From NCBI GenBank assembly GCA_020025885.1, contig JAHHRJ010000044.1, positions 1-15,396 on the forward strand: a stretch of 15,396 nucleotides of DNA. Direction: 5' to 3'. The first letter of the stretch is position 1; each line of letters opens with the position of its first letter. Positions 7,101 through 13,650 of this stretch are shown here, in pieces. Below the pieces are notes generated by a model. It ran no database searches. It was given only the letters and a program-made list of their open reading frames with translations, and was not told where the DNA came from. Made by a program: the position numbers and the translations under genes. Origin of the DNA: Butyricicoccus sp. Lineage in GTDB: Bacteria; Bacillota; Clostridia; Oscillospirales; Butyricicoccaceae.

Positions 7101-8180
7101 ATGCTCAATATCCAATATGAACTGACAACACAACCGAAACAAAAACCAGATGAATCCGCATTGGGATTTGGAAAATATTACACAGACCATATGTTTATTA
7201 TGGAGCATACGGAGGGAAAGGGGTGGCATGATGCACGCGTTGTGCCGTATCAGCCGATCGCACTCGACCCAGCTGCCATGGTACTGCACTATGCAATGGA
7301 ATCGTTTGAGGGCATGAAGGCATATCGTCTGCCAGATGACTCTATTCAGCTGTTCCGTCCAGAAAAAAATGCGGAGCGTATGCAGAATACCAACCGCCGT
7401 ATGTGTCTGCCGGAACTGCCGACAGAGGATTTTATTCAGGCAGTCAAGGCACTCATCAAAACAGATGCAGATTGGGTTCCGCATGAACCAGGAACCAGCT
7501 TGTACATTCGCCCCTTTGTGATCGCGACAGAGCCGCATTTGGGCGTACGTGCGGCGGCAACCCATAAGTTTATCATCATCTGTTCTCCAGTAGGTGCATA
7601 TTATTCCACAGGCATCAATCCGGTCAAAATCTTTGTTGAGGATGAATATACACGTGCTTGCCCCGGTGGTACAGGATTTACCAAGTGCGGCGGTAACTAT
7701 GCGGCTTCTTTGATTTCTCAGGTCAAGGCGCATGATCTTGGATATGAGCAGACCCTATGGCTTGATGGTGTATCTCATCGCTATGTAGAAGAAGTTGGCT
7801 CGATGAACTGCTTCTTTAAGATCGATGGTACGATCTATACAGCACCTTGCGCAGGAACGGTTCTGCCCGGTGTTACCCGCATGTCGTGCATTGAACTGCT
7901 CAAAAAATGGGGATTCTCTGTTTGTGAGCAGCCGCTTGCAATCGCAGATGTGATGCAGGCATCCAAGGACGGCAAGCTGGAAGAAGTCTTTGGCACAGGT
8001 ACTGCGGCAGTTATTTCTCCTGTGGGTGAACTGTGCTATGAAAATGATGTGGCAAAGATCAACGATGGCAAGATCGGCGAGGTCACACAGAAGCTCTATG
8101 ATACGATCACAGGCATTCAGTGGGGCAAACTGCCAGATGATATGGGCTGGACCACACCAGTAGAAAATGAAAGCATATAA
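7101..8180 (+). CDS. ilvE: Branched-chain amino acid aminotransferase
   Basis: This is a 359-residue class IV PLP-dependent aminotransferase that interconverts leucine, isoleucine and valine with their 2-oxo acids, using glutamate/2-oxoglutarate, in the cytoplasm. The Schiff-base lysine is K195 in FTKCGGNYAAS. YVEEVGSMN at 228-236, GTGTAAVISPVG at 298-309 (phosphate binding) and HYAMESFEGMKAYR at 63-76 are typical of the long bacterial/eukaryotic-like BCAT type, and the length is usual for it. The ATG at 7101 is chosen because family similarity begins there. The ribosome binding site is weak (AAGAG at 7086-7090), unusual among the strong sites in this window. It appears monocistronic, with its own promoter and terminator, away from any ilv/leu operon. 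D-amino acid transaminase and aminodeoxychorismate lyase are less likely given length and motifs. Confidence 0.93.
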   Translation: MLNIQYELTTQPKQKPDESALGFGKYYTDHMFIMEHTEGKGWHDARVVPYQPIALDPAAMVLHYAMESFEGMKAYRLPDDSIQLFRPEKNAERMQNTNRRMCLPELPTEDFIQAVKALIKTDADWVPHEPGTSLYIRPFVIATEPHLGVRAAATHKFIIICSPVGAYYSTGINPVKIFVEDEYTRACPGGTGFTKCGGNYAASLISQVKAHDLGYEQTLWLDGVSHRYVEEVGSMNCFFKIDGTIYTAPCAGTVLPGVTRMSCIELLKKWGFSVCEQPLAIADVMQASKDGKLEEVFGTGTAAVISPVGELCYENDVAKINDGKIGEVTQKLYDTITGIQWGKLPDDMGWTTPVENESI

Positions 8181-8184
8181 GAAT

Positions 8185-8237
8185 AAAAGACAGCCAAGAT
8201 TCCATTCGTTCAAATGGGATTTTGGCTGTCTTTTTCT
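8185..8237. terminator. Bidirectional terminator between ilvE and the LacI-type gene
   Basis: AAAGACAGCCAA pairs with TTGGCTGTCTTT, extended by ATtCCATT/AATGGgAT around a small loop. The plus strand ends in TTTTTCTT and the minus strand in TTTTATTC, so it can stop both convergent genes. Confidence 0.85.
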
Positions 8238-8250
8238 TGATTTGTAATTA

Positions 8251-9255
8251 TTATAATGCGGTAGAATCGCGCCACATGACATCACAGGACAATGTGACAG
8301 TTGGCGGATTTTCAATGCGCTCGCGAATGTGGTCAATAAGCAATGCGGCAGCGGTCGATCCTTCCTGAAAGGCGGGCTGCACGATAGTAGAAACGGTTGG
8401 CATAGAGAGCGAAGCCCAGTCTTCATTGTCGAATCCCAAGATTCCAAGATGCTGGGGAATCTCAGGATGCAGCGGCTTGAGTGCAGTGAATACAGTGGGC
8501 AAGAGCCAGCAGTTTGGTACAAAGACTAAGGTGCGTCCGTTGGGATAGTGCTGCTTCACTGTATCACGAATTTCATCAGGCGAAGTGTGTGCATCGATGA
8601 TCTGAACATGACATGGGATGTTTTTCTCTTTCAGGGCATCCAAACAGCCCTGATAACGGTCTTGACGGGAAACCAGAACATCAGGGGTGGCAGAGAATAG
8701 GATTACTTGTTCATAACCCCGTTCGATGCACGAAGTGATGGCGTCAAAGGTGACTTTGTAATTGTTGGTAACGACCCAGAGAGGCAGACCAACAGGGTTA
8801 CTATCGATGCAGACGACTGGAATGCCTGCGCGATTCAGCTTTTCAATCGACTCATGTGGATTTCCGCAGGGCTGTAAAATTAGTCCATCCACGCCCATGT
8901 CGATCATACGATCAATATGGTGGAGCTCTGCCTTTGGCTCATATTCACTGGTGCCAATGAGAACCTGATATTTTCCAGCGCGGCAGACCTGCGCGATCCC
9001 TTTTACAAGATGGTTAGAAAAGGGGTGAGTGATATCGCCGATCAAGACACCAAGCAGACAAGAATGTTTGGCGGTCATCAGGCGAGCCGTAGCACTGGGA
9101 CGGTAGTCATATTTCTTAACAACTTTGGCAATGCGGTTCCATGTGCTTGCAGACATTTTTTCTCGCTTGCCATTGAGGAAGAAAGAAACAGTCGTTTTTG
9201 ATACCTGTGCTTCAGTGGCGATTTCCTGTATGGTGATTCTATTTTTCAATGGCAT
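8251..9255 (-). CDS. LacI-family transcriptional regulator (KdgR-like)
   Basis: This is a 334-residue repressor-type regulator. The N-terminal helix-turn-helix is RITIQEIATEAQVSKTTVSF at 6-25, followed by the hinge helix YRPSATARLM at 51-60 that inserts into the minor groove of a palindromic operator. Residues 65-334 are the periplasmic-binding-protein-like ligand domain (LLGVLIGDITHPF, GVDGLILQPCG, GILGFDNEDW). The GFDNEDWASLSMPTVSTIVQP stretch near the C-terminus recalls KdgR-type members that respond to keto-deoxy sugar acids; this assignment is tentative. The ATG at 9255 follows AGGAGA (9262-9267). It is divergent from the hydrolase gene at 9404, and a candidate operator lies on the hydrolase side, so local control of that gene is inferred. 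Its own promoter is uncertain; TATGAT (9296-9291) is a possible -10. Confidence 0.88.
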   Translation of the reverse strand: MPLKNRITIQEIATEAQVSKTTVSFFLNGKREKMSASTWNRIAKVVKKYDYRPSATARLMTAKHSCLLGVLIGDITHPFSNHLVKGIAQVCRAGKYQVLIGTSEYEPKAELHHIDRMIDMGVDGLILQPCGNPHESIEKLNRAGIPVVCIDSNPVGLPLWVVTNNYKVTFDAITSCIERGYEQVILFSATPDVLVSRQDRYQGCLDALKEKNIPCHVQIIDAHTSPDEIRDTVKQHYPNGRTLVFVPNCWLLPTVFTALKPLHPEIPQHLGILGFDNEDWASLSMPTVSTIVQPAFQEGSTAAALLIDHIRERIENPPTVTLSCDVMWRDSTAL

Positions 9256-9331
9256 AGAAATTCTCCTTTTTGTATGAATAGATTTAGTCTATCATATTCA
9301 AGTGTGAAGTGCAATTCTAATATAAAATTGG

Positions 9332-9359
9332 TTGACAAGCAGAAAAAAATTGGTATCAT
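9332..9359 (+). promoter_or_regulatory. Sigma-A promoter of the FAH-family gene
   Basis: A perfect -35 TTGACA (9332-9337) is followed after 16 bases by TATCAT (9354-9359). Transcription would start near 9366. Confidence 0.7.
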
Positions 9360-9367
9360 TGAATATA

Positions 9368-9379
9368 TAAACCGTTTTA
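9368..9379. promoter_or_regulatory. Candidate LacI-type operator
   Basis: TAAACCGTTTTA is a near-palindrome: 10 of 12 positions agree with its reverse complement, and it has the central CG typical of LacI-family operators. It starts at or just after the predicted transcription start of the hydrolase gene, a position where bound repressor would block initiation. The divergent regulator is the obvious candidate ligand-responsive binder. CcpA, which recognises a related site, is an alternative. Confidence 0.5.
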
Positions 9380-9403
9380 CTTAAAATTGAGGAGGTTGTT
9401 TGA

Positions 9404-10282
9404 ATGAGACTCTACACATACCGTGAGCAGATGGATGGAAAAGACCTGATCGGTGTTGGATTTACTGAGGGTGAACTTTATCCGCTCAGTGCGTTTGGGT
9501 TATCTTTTCCAGATATGAATGCCCTCATTTGCGGCATTACACCAGAGCAGATGGAAATGCTGCGCAAGAAGCCAGAAGGCGTGCAACCGCTTGCATGCAA
9601 GGATTTGGTAAGCCGTGCGCCGATTCCGTATCCGATGCAGGATGTGCTTTGCCTTGGCATCAACTACGATGCACATCATAAAGAAGCAGGACGCTTTGAC
9701 AAGGAGGCATTCGGAGATCGTCCGAAGGCAATCTATTTCTCTAAGCGCGTTTCTGAAGCAAACACAGATGGCGGCAAAATCCCGCTGTATGAAGGTCTGG
9801 TAGACAGCCTCGATTATGAAGTTGAGTTGGGTGTGATTCTGGGAAAGGATACATACAATATAGCAGAAGAGGACACACAGGACTATATTTTCGGTTACAC
9901 CATCATCAATGATGTGTCAGCACGCAACTTGCAGACTGGACACAAGCAGTGGTATTTCGGTAAATCCCTAGATGGATATACGCCAATGGGTCCCTGCATT
10001 GTAATCGCAGATGAGATCAGCTATCCGCCAGCACTGGGCATTCGCTGTTCGGTCAACGGAGAACTGCGTCAGGACAGTGTCACAAGTGCACTCATTACCA
10101 ATATTGCCGAGATCATTGCAGAGCTGTCACAGGGCATGACCCTGAAGGCAGGTACGATCATTGCAACCGGCACACCCGCAGGTGTTGGCATGGGCATGCA
10201 GCCACCCTGCTTCTTAAAGCATGGCGATGTTGTGACCTGTGAGATCGAAAAGATTGGTACACTGACCAACATTGTAGACTAG
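9404..10282 (+). CDS. Fumarylacetoacetate hydrolase (FAH) family protein
   Basis: This is a 292-residue FAH-superfamily enzyme, which typically hydrolyses or decarboxylates beta-diketo or 2-oxo acids with a Mg2+/Mn2+ centre. The metal ligands appear as E139 and E141 in DYEVELGVILGK and D170 in INDVSARNLQ. Other family marks are GINYDAHHKE (85-94), GKSLDGYTPMGP (186-197) and ATGTPAGVGMG (254-264). A strong GAGGAGG (9389-9395) precedes the ATG. It is divergent from a KdgR-like LacI regulator, which hints at a sugar-acid or 2-keto-3-deoxy acid substrate, as in the diketo-deoxy-rhamnonate hydrolase branch. Acylpyruvate hydrolase, oxaloacetate decarboxylase and hydratase activities cannot be excluded. 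No other catabolic gene follows intact: the next coding signal is only a 3' remnant after a repeat. Confidence 0.88.
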   Translation: MRLYTYREQMDGKDLIGVGFTEGELYPLSAFGLSFPDMNALICGITPEQMEMLRKKPEGVQPLACKDLVSRAPIPYPMQDVLCLGINYDAHHKEAGRFDKEAFGDRPKAIYFSKRVSEANTDGGKIPLYEGLVDSLDYEVELGVILGKDTYNIAEEDTQDYIFGYTIINDVSARNLQTGHKQWYFGKSLDGYTPMGPCIVIADEISYPPALGIRCSVNGELRQDSVTSALITNIAEIIAELSQGMTLKAGTIIATGTPAGVGMGMQPPCFLKHGDVVTCEIEKIGTLTNIVD

Positions 10283-10296
10283 TACTATGAAAAGTC

Positions 10297-10330
10297 GAAA
10301 TCCCGTAGGCAAAAATGCCTACGGGATTTC
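10297..10330 (+). terminator. Perfect hairpin after the FAH gene, without a T run
   Basis: GAAATCCCGTAGGCA (10297-10311) pairs perfectly over 15 bp with TGCCTACGGGATTTC (10316-10330) around loop AAAA, 14 bases after the stop. The plus strand continues AGCTTGTCG instead of a T run, because dispersed repeat copy 2 begins at once. It probably was, or still weakly is, the terminator of the FAH gene. Confidence 0.6.
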
Positions 10331-10331
10331 A

Positions 10332-10420
10332 GCTTGTCGAAAAAGTCTTTTCACTGTTTTGCCTTGGAGCGAAGCGACTTAAAATTTTCAAAATCCAAGG
10401 ACATGCGCCTTGGATTTTGC
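10332..10420 (+). repeat. Dispersed repeat, copy 2
   Basis: This is the same block order as 5402-5490: GCTTGTCGAAAAAGTC, GGAGCGAAGCGACTT, AATTTTCAAAATCCAAG, then CTTGGATTTTGC. Here the hairpin arms AAAATCCAAG (10390-10399) and CTTGGATTTT (10409-10418) are perfectly complementary around 9 bases. It joins directly to a hairpin on the left and to the 3' remnant of a gene on the right, with no matching right end, so it looks like a partial copy. Confidence 0.7.
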
Positions 10421-10421
10421 C

Positions 10422-10558
10422 CGCAGCCGATCATGCAGATCCTCAAGGAAATCGATCAGGAGTTCCTGAAGGAGACCATTTCTGGTAAGCACTTTGCAGA
10501 GTACTTCTACGCAAACTGCCAGAACGACGCGATCGCAAACTACCTTAAGTCTATCTAG
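10422..10558 (+). pseudogene. 3' remnant of an unidentified protein-coding gene
   Basis: An open frame of about 45 codons ends in TAG at 10556-10558 and reads ILKEIDQEFLKETISGKHFA, then EYFYANCQNDAIANYLKSI. It has no ribosome binding site or credible start of its own: the frame simply runs back into repeat copy 2. Codons are those of a well-expressed gene, with every Asn AAC, Tyr TAC and Lys AAG. A strong terminator at 10749-10782 would have lain about 30 bases after the original stop. I do not recognise the family. The simplest reading is that the 5' part was lost by deletion or recombination at the repeat, leaving the last helix-rich tail. A short functional peptide is less likely. Confidence 0.6.
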
Positions 10559-10717
10559 GGGCTGTTTGAAAAATCGAAAATTTGTCTTTTTCTATAGGGA
10601 ACGGCATCCACTGCGTTAAAAATACTCGAAATCCATCAAGGATTCCTGCGTTTTTTGCCTTGTGGCTGCTCGCTCCCTGCGAAAAATCCGTCAATTTCTC
10701 TATTTTCAAACAAGCCC
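10558..10717. mobile_element. 160-bp MITE-like element with terminal inverted repeats and TA flanks
   Basis: The left end reads GGGGCTGTTTGAAAAATCGA and the right end, on the minus strand, GGGCTTGTTTGAAAATAGAG. They are imperfect inverted repeats of about 25 bases. The element is flanked by TA on both sides (10556-10557 and 10718-10719), the duplication made by IS630/Tc1-mariner-type transposases. It has no transposase and no supported gene, so it would be a non-autonomous miniature element moved in trans. Internal sequence can partly pair, for example AAATCC with GGATTT and GGGA with TCCC. It splits a remnant gene from its terminator. Confidence 0.65.
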
Positions 10718-10748
10718 TAATTGATACACGATCAAATAGATAGAAAGC

Positions 10749-10782
10749 AAAAAGCCAGCCTCCATTTGTAGGCTGGCTTTTT
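10749..10782. terminator. Terminator downstream of the gene remnant and MITE
   Basis: AAAAAGCCAGCCT (10749-10761) pairs perfectly with AGGCTGGCTTTTT (10770-10782) around an 8-base loop, giving T runs on both strands. It sits just upstream of the next promoter and most likely belonged to the now truncated gene. Confidence 0.85.
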
Positions 10783-10795
10783 GTTTGTGAAATGC

Positions 10796-10824
10796 TTGAC
10801 AAGTGCATAGAAAAAGCGTATCGT
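10796..10824 (+). promoter_or_regulatory. Sigma-A type promoter of the serine hydrolase gene
   Basis: A perfect -35 TTGACA (10796-10801), a 17-base spacer and a -10 TATCGT (10819-10824) precede the gene, predicting a leader of about 35 bases. Confidence 0.65.
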
Positions 10825-10865
10825 TGAGACATAAATACCCTGTGATAAAAGGGAGGACAAACGAC

Positions 10866-12923
10866 ATGAAACAGAAACGGTTATTTTCTGCGCTGCTCAG
10901 TGTGCTCTTGATGCTGCCAAATCTCCCAGCGTTTGCGGCAGAGGAAAGCCCGCTGACGGCACCAAGTGTTACTGCACAGCAGCGTGCGCAGACGCTTGTA
11001 GAGAAGTACGGCGTCACCAGCATACAGTATGCAGTGATGGAAGATGGAAAAATCACAGAGAGTGGGCATGCAGGTGTATACAGCAAGCAGGAAAATCATG
11101 CTTTGACAAAAGATACACTGTATGGCATCGGTTCCGTAAGCAAGATGTTTACAACAGCAGCGATCATGCAGCTCATTGATGCGGGTAAGGTCAAGTTGGA
11201 TGAGCCTGTCACGACCTACCTTCCAGATTTTGAAATGGCAGATGCACGCTATCGCAAGATCACCGTGCGTATGCTTCTAAACCATTCATCAGGGCTGATG
11301 GGAAGCACATTTAACAATGGTTTTTTACTGGAAGATACAGAGAACCGTGAGAGTTATACATCGCTTTTGGAAGACCTCAAAACACAGCGCCTTAAGGCAG
11401 ATCCGGGAGCATTTTCCGTTTATTGCAATGATGGATTTACCCTTGCAGAAATGATCGTGGAGCGTGTTTCTGGTCAGACGTTCACAGCGTATATGCATGA
11501 GCATCTGACAAAACCGCTGGGTATGGAACATACGTATACCCCACAAGATGCATTTGATCGCAAACAAATTGCGCGTGCATATCATGTGGTAGATCCAAAG
11601 CAGGAACTACCAGCAGAGGTGACACAGATCATTGGAACAGGTGGCATTTATGCAACGGCAGAAGATATGTGTCGCTTTGGTCAGCTGTTTACAGGAGAAA
11701 GCAAGGTACTCTCGGATGCATCGCGTAAGGCGACCTTGGAGAAAGAGTACAGCAAGGGACAGTGGCTTGCAGATGGACCCAATACCATTGGATATGGTTT
11801 GGGCTGGGATGCCGTGCAGATGACACCATTTGATGCATATGGTGTGCAGGCAGCAGCCAAAGGCGGCGATACGCTCCAGATGCATGCACAGCTGATCGTT
11901 GTGCCAGAGCATAAGATCAGTGCAGCGGTGCTGAGTTCGGGCGGAAGCAGCATGTATAACAGCATGATTGCGACACAACTGGTTTTGGAACAGCTGAAAA
12001 AAAGCGGTAAGGTTCAAGAGATTCTGCAACCTGTGCCGATCAGTAGCCCGCAGGCAAAGCCACTGGATCAGGATTTTTCCGAATATGAGGGCAAGTATGC
12101 AGGAATGGGCATTTTGTATCGTGTATACCTAGACCCTGATGGTGCACTGAATATCGCCAATGCGTATGACCTCAGCGCGAAGGAAGTCCTTGTATATATT
12201 GGAGATGGGAAGTTCAGCGATAAGGCGGGAACCACCCACTATGCCTTCTTAAAGCAGAATGATAAGATTTATCTCACAGCAGAGGCGCGTACGATTTTAG
12301 CGGGTATTGGAGAGAGTTATAGCCAGATCTATGCGGCACAAAAGCTGGAAGACTATCCAATGCCGAAAGATGCAAAGCAAGCGTGGCAGGCACGACATGG
12401 CAAGCTGTATCTGCAAACCAACGCAGCTTACAATGCAGAAACGCTTTCGATGCTTCCAGCGGCAGGCGTTGCGGTAGATGAATCGCTTGGTGGATATCTG
12501 GCAGGAAATAAGATCAGCGATGCCAATACGGCACAGGCAGTGATCGAAATTCCAATCATGGCTGGACGTGATCTCATGGACTATGTATTCTTTACTGAAA
12601 ATGAAGTGGAATACATGCGTGCCAATGATGCCGTGTATATAGACAGCACAAGGATTCCTACCCTGTATGCGGGTGGTAGCCATGCACATCTCACCATTCC
12701 ACAGAACGGATATGGCAGATGGTTTCGTATTGGGGAAGCCCTGAATGGAAAAAACATGACCGTTACAATGCCGGAAAAGAGCGGCTTTGTGGCATACAAT
12801 GCACAGGGCATGGCGGTGAGTCAGAGCGCGGTAACTGGCAAGAATACAGTGACCTTAGAAAAAGATGGATACCTGTATTTTGCAGCACCTGCGGGCACGC
12901 GCATTGACTTAGACTTTGCATAA
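10866..12923 (+). CDS. Exported serine hydrolase, beta-lactamase/PBP fold, with large C-terminal region
   Basis: This is a 685-residue exported protein. Residues 1-24 are a signal peptide ending AFA before AEES; there is no lipobox. Residues about 36-380 form a class C beta-lactamase-like (Pfam Beta-lactamase, AmpC/esterase/D-peptidase group) domain. It has the nucleophile S90 and K93 in GSVSK, the second motif Y186-C187-N188, LLNHSSGL at 137-144 and, as a KTG-like third motif, KGG at 332-334. About 390-685 is a C-terminal region that looks beta-rich (SEYEGKYAGMGILYRVYLD and later repeats of short strands) and that I cannot assign. Substrates could be peptidoglycan peptides, D-amino-acid peptides or esters; true beta-lactam resistance is unlikely from this architecture. 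The ATG at 10866 follows GGGAGG (10851-10856) at 9 bases. It has its own promoter and terminator. Confidence 0.88.
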   Translation: MKQKRLFSALLSVLLMLPNLPAFAAEESPLTAPSVTAQQRAQTLVEKYGVTSIQYAVMEDGKITESGHAGVYSKQENHALTKDTLYGIGSVSKMFTTAAIMQLIDAGKVKLDEPVTTYLPDFEMADARYRKITVRMLLNHSSGLMGSTFNNGFLLEDTENRESYTSLLEDLKTQRLKADPGAFSVYCNDGFTLAEMIVERVSGQTFTAYMHEHLTKPLGMEHTYTPQDAFDRKQIARAYHVVDPKQELPAEVTQIIGTGGIYATAEDMCRFGQLFTGESKVLSDASRKATLEKEYSKGQWLADGPNTIGYGLGWDAVQMTPFDAYGVQAAAKGGDTLQMHAQLIVVPEHKISAAVLSSGGSSMYNSMIATQLVLEQLKKSGKVQEILQPVPISSPQAKPLDQDFSEYEGKYAGMGILYRVYLDPDGALNIANAYDLSAKEVLVYIGDGKFSDKAGTTHYAFLKQNDKIYLTAEARTILAGIGESYSQIYAAQKLEDYPMPKDAKQAWQARHGKLYLQTNAAYNAETLSMLPAAGVAVDESLGGYLAGNKISDANTAQAVIEIPIMAGRDLMDYVFFTENEVEYMRANDAVYIDSTRIPTLYAGGSHAHLTIPQNGYGRWFRIGEALNGKNMTVTMPEKSGFVAYNAQGMAVSQSAVTGKNTVTLEKDGYLYFAAPAGTRIDLDFA

Positions 12924-12936
12924 GACAGTATCAATA

Positions 12937-12975
12937 AAACGAGAGACTGCAATTTGCTGTCTCTCGTTTCGTTTT
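12937..12975. terminator. Terminator between the serine hydrolase and the YpsA-like gene
   Basis: AAACGAGAGAC (12937-12947) pairs with GTCTCTCGTTT (12959-12969), followed by CGTTTTCTT on the plus strand. It stands between two convergent stops and may serve both. Confidence 0.8.
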
Positions 12976-12976
12976 C

Positions 12977-13510
12977 TTATGGATGTGCAAATGCATCGCT
13001 GCGATATAGATTTTCAATATAACAGCCTTGCCGCTTGGCATAATCATGCGTGTACTTGGTGCCGCCTTTGGTGCCATTATACCAGCAGATTACACGGCTG
13101 GACTGCTCGACCATAAAGCGATCACGCGCAAGGTAACATCCCGTATAGTAGGCTGGGGCAATGGTGCAGATGATGTTGCCAGCCTGTGCCTGATCGAATA
13201 GATGCCGCCAGTAGTCAGACCAGTTTTGTTCCATACTAGGAAAAGGAAGCGCACAGATTAGCTCGATATGTGGATAGTCATATTGCAAATTGAGGACTTC
13301 TCGGGCTGCCCACAAATCAAATCCCTTACTCATACCTGTAATAAAATGTGTATAGCCCTGATCAATGGCGCGAACGATAGCAGCGGATAGATCACGGCGC
13401 AGCATATCAAGCAGATAGGGCTGGGATTGCCAGTCAAATCCCAGTTTTTCTGGACGGCTGCCGGTAAAACAGCAGGTATGGGGACGGGTGCAAGAGAGCT
13501 CGTGGAGCAT
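12977..13510 (-). CDS. YpsA-type SLOG (DUF1273-like) protein
   Basis: This is a 177-residue cytoplasmic protein of the DprA/LOG-like Rossmann group, close to the YpsA/DUF1273 type. Visible marks are CCFTGSRPEKL at 13-23, the THFITGMSKGFDLWAA core at 54-69, which should form the nucleotide-binding loop, and NGTKGGTKYTHDYA at 145-158. Family members are thought to bind a nucleotide or a nucleotide-like signal; B. subtilis YpsA has been connected to cell division and stress, but the ligand is not known to me. The start at 13510 follows AGGAGG (13518-13523) at 7 bases, and the family motif begins soon after, so a 23-residue upstream extension is rejected. It appears monocistronic and divergent from the YihY-like gene, with no partner that would suggest a defence role. 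Confidence 0.82.
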   Translation of the reverse strand: MLHELSCTRPHTCCFTGSRPEKLGFDWQSQPYLLDMLRRDLSAAIVRAIDQGYTHFITGMSKGFDLWAAREVLNLQYDYPHIELICALPFPSMEQNWSDYWRHLFDQAQAGNIICTIAPAYYTGCYLARDRFMVEQSSRVICWYNGTKGGTKYTHDYAKRQGCYIENLYRSDAFAHP

Positions 13511-13550
13511 GATACTGCCTCCTGAAAACGAAATTTTGTTCGATAGTAAT

Positions 13551-13579
13551 ATCCTAACATAGAGTGAAAGACAAGTCAA
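13551..13579 (-). promoter_or_regulatory. Sigma-A type promoter of the YpsA-like gene
   Basis: On the minus strand TTGACT (13579-13574), 17 bases, TAGGAT (13556-13551). The start would be near 13544, with a leader of about 34 bases. Confidence 0.6.
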
Positions 13580-13600
13580 ATACGCTCGACCGGATATGCC

Positions 13601-13629
13601 TTGTCAAGCACATGGAATACTGGTAAAAT
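13601..13629 (+). promoter_or_regulatory. Sigma-A type promoter of the YihY-like gene
   Basis: TTGTCA (13601-13606), a 17-base spacer and TAAAAT (13624-13629), giving a short leader before the ATG at 13651. It lies back to back with the divergent promoter at 13551-13579. Confidence 0.65.
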
Positions 13630-13650
13630 AGGGGACAGGAAGGATGATGC

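Noticed and set aside
10334..10432. Reading the plus-strand frame from 10334 as the true start of a 74-residue protein
   Set aside because: The first 30 or so codons are repeat copy 2, the related copy at 5402 has no equivalent gene, and no ribosome binding site precedes the first ATG.
10551..10832. 93-codon open frame on the minus strand across the MITE and terminator
   Set aside because: It is generated by the inverted-repeat element, spans a terminator and the -35/-10 region of the next gene, and has no ribosome binding site.
10803..10865. Upstream start for the serine hydrolase
   Set aside because: It falls inside the promoter spacer, and the signal peptide and GGGAGG site support 10866.
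10866..12923. Calling the beta-lactamase-fold protein an antibiotic-resistance gene
   Set aside because: Large size, YCN/KGG motifs and the extra C-terminal region fit housekeeping esterase or D-peptidase-like members, not known resistance enzymes.
12977..13510. SLOG protein as part of a nucleotide-signalling defence system
   Set aside because: No effector, nuclease or cyclase gene is adjacent; its features fit the widespread YpsA/DUF1273 type.
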